The notes under the pieces are model-generated. The model was not told the origin of the DNA, made no database searches, and saw only the letters and a list, made by a program, of their open reading frames with translations. From positions 20,355,214 through 20,419,213 of the forward strand of contig NC_064541.1 in NCBI RefSeq assembly GCF_023856365.1: a DNA stretch of 64,000 bases, read 5' to 3'. Of this stretch, positions 60,401 to 64,000 are shown piece by piece. The stretch's first letter is position 1; each line of letters starts with the position of its first letter. The position numbers and the translations under genes are program-made. Source of the stretch: Brienomyrus brachyistius. Taxonomy: Eukaryota > Chordata > Actinopteri > Osteoglossiformes > Mormyridae.

Positions 60401-60897
60401 ACGTGCCTCCATATTTGAGTTTATAGCATAATTATGGCATTATTAACAATAGTTCAGATAGAAAGAGTGTCTTACTGGGCTGCGATTTTGATGAACTTTT
60501 TAAGCAGCTGGACACGCTTGGCAGGGTTGGAGCAGAGCAGCACCTCTGTCATCACCCATAGCTGCACCTCGTTGCAGCGTTGCAGCAGCATCTCCAGCGC
60601 AGCCGTGCGGCCGCTGCTCCCCTGCCGGCTGATCGTGTAGTAAATGGGCTCCTGCTGCAATTCGGGGCGCACAGGAGTCCGAATGGCGCTACACACGTAC
60701 CATTAAAAGCCCGGTAATAAACCTGCGAGCCAGGTGAACCCAGCAGGTTGCGACATGGCCATTCATAGCATTACCTCACGCACGGATGTGAAGAGGCTCC
60801 AGTCGAAATTAGTCAGGGAAGCGGCCACATCCCATGTGTTCATGCCAAGCAGACGGACAGACCTCTGGTGGAGATCCGCGTTGTCCGTAAAGGGATT
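57468..60897 (-). CDS. rapgef5: rapgef5 exons d-k: complete RasGEF (CDC25-homology) domain
   Basis: Exons 60897-60775, 60654-60476, 59616-59526, 59392-59342, 59151-59064, 58855-58791, 58171-58117, 57586-57468; visible residues 112-367. The catalytic domain reads [17 protein letters not shown], then [93 protein letters not shown] and [13 protein letters not shown]. These are the conserved blocks of RasGEF domains, in the right order, including the FAI-x2-GL helix that contacts the GTPase. No residue loss or frame break was seen, so the exchange activity should be intact. Confidence 0.92.
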
Positions 60898-63800
60898 CTG
60901 ACGATGGGCGGCACAAAACAAGTAACAGGTGGGGAGTAGGAAAAGCCACGTAAAACAATCATCATTGTTCTCTTTGATAAATACACCGAAAGCAATAGGA
61001 AACCGACTTGCTAACGTGTACCTAGGCTATAAGTATTATAGTACAAGAAGAAGGAGTATTACAGTGTTAGGTGGTGTTATAAATATTTTCACAGCATCGT
61101 TTAAAGTGAAGGTAGAGCAGATATGAAAGTATGTCTCCTACACCTGGCGGTCCGACCCGATCAAAGCCAAAGCTGCCTTCGCACCCGGGCTGCTCACAAA
61201 TAAGCCTCCGACTTCAGTTATTAAAAAATTCAGCTTTGAAAAATGGGTCCCTACTTATATTTAGACAGTGCCTGACATATTTTACGTCATGAAAGTAAAC
61301 TGGGAAATCAGGGTAATAGAGAATTAGAGAACGAGAGGCAGGACAAAGGAGAACAGATGTCCTGAAGGCAAAAGTTTGTGTCAACAGCTAGAAAACAGGC
61401 TAATGCTTTATGGCAATGACTAGAAAGCATACAGTGCTCCTTGTGCTACATGAAAGGCATCAACGTCTATTAGATATTGAGTGATACCATTATTTGGCTT
61501 AGGTCCTTCCTGCAGATGAGGAGTCTCCTTTGTATGGATGGGGACTCTGAGTAGATGTTGTCATGGGGCTGAAGAACGAGCTTTTCTACAAAGACAAGCA
61601 AAAACACAGAAAAGGCAAAACAGATTTTTTTCCCTCCTTTCAGGTAATTGGTCAGGTTGTTCAGTCACTGAGTTAGTCTGCCGCACATACAGGCCGTCCT
61701 TACACAATAACTGCTTATCCAATTATGGGCTGTTGTGAATGCGAGCCAAGTCTTGAGACGGCGTAGACGTCAAAGAGCAGAGTGCATTAATAGGATTATG
61801 GCAGTAATTCTGAGGCTCTGCCATTTTGTTTCATGGGGTTTCATAGGATTTCCTAGATGAATACAGGCACCAGCTGTTCATTTCAATATACCCATGGCAT
61901 GCTAAGAGGACGTCGGCGGGCGGGTGGCAGAGCAGAGGGTGACATTGACAGGCAACCTGATAAAGTGTGACCATCAACCACGGAAACGTTAGGTGATGAG
62001 TACATCCATTCAGCTGTGTGACCAGTGACTTAGCAGCAGTCCTACAGGGCTAAGCCTGACTTTCTCTCAGGCTTGGAAACCCCACACAGGCCGAGACAGA
62101 CTGTGACGTCTGTGACCGGTTTCTCATGTGACACCAAAATGGCTGAAATCCATCTCATCTCCAGTACCTACTTAAAGTCTTTATTCCTGCTTCCCGTCCC
62201 CAGGTCATGCGGTGTGACCTTATTCTCGGAGCAAGTCATACGCGCCCACTCTTAGACTTGGAAAAGGACCATCTAGTACTTAAACCGTAAGATTAAAAGA
62301 TTTATGTCCATGCATTCATTTATCCTCCAGCTCCAAAGCACAAGGACAGTTTTGGAGAAGGAAGTGAATTTCATGTTATAATTGGTCATGGTTTACATTA
62401 ACAACACCTTCATAGTTCATTATGCATTCACAGAACATTCAGTGCACCTTCATAATGCATTCATGGAACATTCATAAGCAGCATGCATGTACACCTTAAC
62501 ATTATAGTTGAATTCATAGAATAATCAATTGTTGGTTATCATATAATGCTTGTTATTAATGTGTAATGTTATTAAGATTTGCTAGGATGTTAAGGTACAC
62601 ATACTGTACATACAGCTTATGAATGTTTTATTGATGGATTATGAAGGTGTACTTTATGTTCTGTGAATGCATTATAAAGGCATTATGAAGGTGCAGTTTA
62701 TGCAAATTATTTTATAGGTGGTGTCCATCTGCACCAGGTGTCCAATACTCTCCTTTTTTAAATTTTTATGATGACAGCTGTTGAAGAACTTGTTTGATAA
62801 ATGCCGTATGACCTGTGAGGAAGCATGAAACACAAGATGGGCTTCATGACTGATTCTCTGTAAAAAAAGATCCTCTGACCCTCACATGAAATGGCAGCGG
62901 GGCAGTTACCTCCAGCACAGGTCTCTGCCGCCAACAGCAGGCCGTCCTCCGTGCACTCCATCCTCCCAGCTGTGATGCTGAGTAGCTCCTGGGCTTCCAC
63001 CGCCGTGTAGGTCTTGATGCTCAGGTAGGAGTCCGCAGTCACGTACACATGGCAGAACACTGACGAGGGACAAGCGGGGTAATCGAGGGTCGATTTGGTC
63101 AATCCCTTTCCTCGAACTACAACTGGCCACATTTCCGCAATAGGAATTTAGCGCACAGCTAAGTGCAGCTTCAGAGTTCGTCGTCTCATCCAGACACCGC
63201 AATCAATGTAAACCAACAGCCAGGCCAAAGTCAGCCATGCAATGGAATTTATTCCACTATGAGGCACCTGGGCCTCCCATTCAGCATCACATTTGTAAAG
63301 CCCAAAGCCTCACGGCTGAAATGAGCCTAATGGTGTGATTTTGCTGCTAACGCGCCAGTACGGCCGTCTGGCGAGATTCCAGGCCCCTGACTCTCCAGGT
63401 GATTAGGCCTCCGTCACTCACCTATTGTGTGGTGAAAATTCGCACTCAGCTACCCTGAACTGTGAAGGGCAAATTCTGCGGGGAGCTGCTACACTTAACA
63501 CACACAATGGAATCCTGGGAATTCACAGATTTTAAGATACAACCTCTGCTGAGGCAGGATTTAAGTCAAGCTAAACAGAAATATGTACAACGCGAAAATG
63601 AAAATAATTTAATGTCGGCGTGAATATAAATCAGGATCCCAAGAAAAGAAACACACTTTTTCATAAGGGCCCTTTAATTTTACCTAATAATTACCATATA
63701 CTTTCTAAAATATGTCCTTAGCCTTTAATTTAATCTGATAATTACCATATGCTTTCTAAAACATGTCTTCAGCCTCTAGTTTTTCAGAAGAGTTACCCTA

Positions 63801-63926
63801 TACTTTATAAAAGACGTCCCCTAAGGTAACAGCACGTGTTCTCTGCTCACCTTCTTTCTCTCTTTGTGTTCCTTTTGACTGGAGCCAGTTCTCTTTCAAA
63901 CTCGATTGATGAAAGAGGGCTTTATT
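57468..63926 (-). CDS. rapgef5: Rap guanine nucleotide exchange factor 5, 5'-partial, 11 exons
   Basis: Exchange factor that loads GTP on Rap small GTPases at membranes. The mammalian protein is also called MR-GEF because M-Ras-GTP binds its Ras-association region. Exons in transcript order: 63926-63851, 63059-62910, 61250-61144, 60897-60775, 60654-60476, 59616-59526, 59392-59342, 59151-59064, 58855-58791, 58171-58117, 57586-57468. They add up to 1,104 bases, 367 residues plus TAG, with every phase matching. The protein ends [22 protein letters not shown], the usual end of RAPGEF4/5-type proteins. The 5' part lies beyond the right edge. RAPGEF5 is preferred over RAPGEF3/4 because of the dnah11 neighbour. 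The gene converges on dnah11. Confidence 0.9.
61144..63926 (-). CDS. rapgef5: rapgef5 exons a-c: Ras-association-like region
   Basis: Exons 63926-63851, 63059-62910 and 61250-61144; residues 1-111 of the visible part. The first exon reads [19 protein letters not shown]. The second, beginning [20 protein letters not shown] and EAQELLSIT, has the pattern of the ubiquitin-fold RA domain seen in this family. The third reads [20 protein letters not shown]. Its acceptor (AAGTAG) was chosen because it is the only one there that fits the one-base overhang of the previous exon. That start is the least certain splice site of the gene. The donor GTGTAG is weak but in frame. Confidence 0.75.
62391..62713. 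mobile_element. Hairpin-forming inverted-repeat element, copy 2
   Basis: Same architecture as 29799-30151. The left half has TTCATAATGCATTCATGGAA and CATTCAGTGCACC. The right half has the inverse (GTTCTGTGAATGCATTATAA, ATTATGAAGGTGCA), and the middle is A/T rich. The left end GTTTACATTAACAACACC matches the left end of copy 1; the right end is more eroded. It lies in the rapgef5 intron 61251-62909; the rest of that intron shows nothing I recognise. Confidence 0.7.
63060..63850 (-). other. rapgef5 intron, nearly direct 60-base duplication only
   Basis: 791-base intron. Around 63670-63780, CTTTAATTTTACCTAATAAT and TACCATATACTTTCTAAAAT recur about 60 bases later as diverged copies, giving two to three units. 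No transposon end or exon seen. Confidence 0.5.
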
Positions 63927-64000
63927 CTGTAAGGAGAAAAGTATGAATGCTTGTATACCGTTCAGTTATTTAACTTCTGTAAGGAGCATTCCAGCCAAGA

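Noticed and set aside
62906..63202. 98-residue minus-strand frame overlapping a rapgef5 exon in another phase
   Set aside because: The exon phase set by the neighbouring exons gives [15 protein letters not shown] instead. This frame is its shadow.

Overview
The window is teleost fish nuclear DNA, a lineage I infer and cannot name more precisely. The evidence is vertebrate intron-exon structure with GT-AG introns, many fish-type Tc1, hAT, SINE and LINE remnants, long (TG)n tracts, and the gene order dnah11 - cdca7l-like relic - rapgef5, which matches the human 7p15.3 neighbourhood (DNAH11, CDCA7L, RAPGEF5). There are no prokaryotic genes, CRISPR arrays, viral genes or RNA genes that I can support.

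Positions 1-45909 (+) carry the 3' four fifths of an axonemal outer-arm dynein heavy chain, called dnah11. I traced 68 consecutive exons by reading splice sites and codon phase. They join without any frame break into 10,713 coding bases (3,570 residues plus stop). The order is tail, linker, AAA1 to AAA4, coiled-coil stalk with microtubule-binding tip, AAA5, AAA6 and C-terminal domain, ending in ...[13 protein letters not shown]. The first roughly 900 to 1,000 residues lie upstream of the window.

Positions 57468-63926 (-) carry the 3' eleven exons of a Rap guanine nucleotide exchange factor (rapgef5): a Ras-association-like segment followed by the complete RasGEF catalytic domain and stop. Its 5' part runs off the right edge. 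The two genes converge tail to tail.

The 11.5 kb between them (45910-57467) has no intact gene that I can recognise. It holds a two-exon remnant on the minus strand that resembles the N-terminal part of CDCA7L (46888-47409), a CpG-rich island near 50.2-50.5 kb, and several transposon fragments.

The dnah11 introns hold most of the unusual DNA: a young internally deleted Tc1 element with near-identical 285-base inverted repeats (5305-6478), a polypurine minisatellite and a (TG)n tract on either side of the exon for the AAA2 P-loop (14321-15858), a 40-base tandem array inside an intron with U12-type splice signals (18286-18840), and a hAT element with perfect 8-base target-site duplications and its own expanded 40-base array (40208-40892). 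I did not find an obviously new gene system; the most interesting items are the cdca7l relic, the candidate minor-spliceosome intron and the repeat structures.
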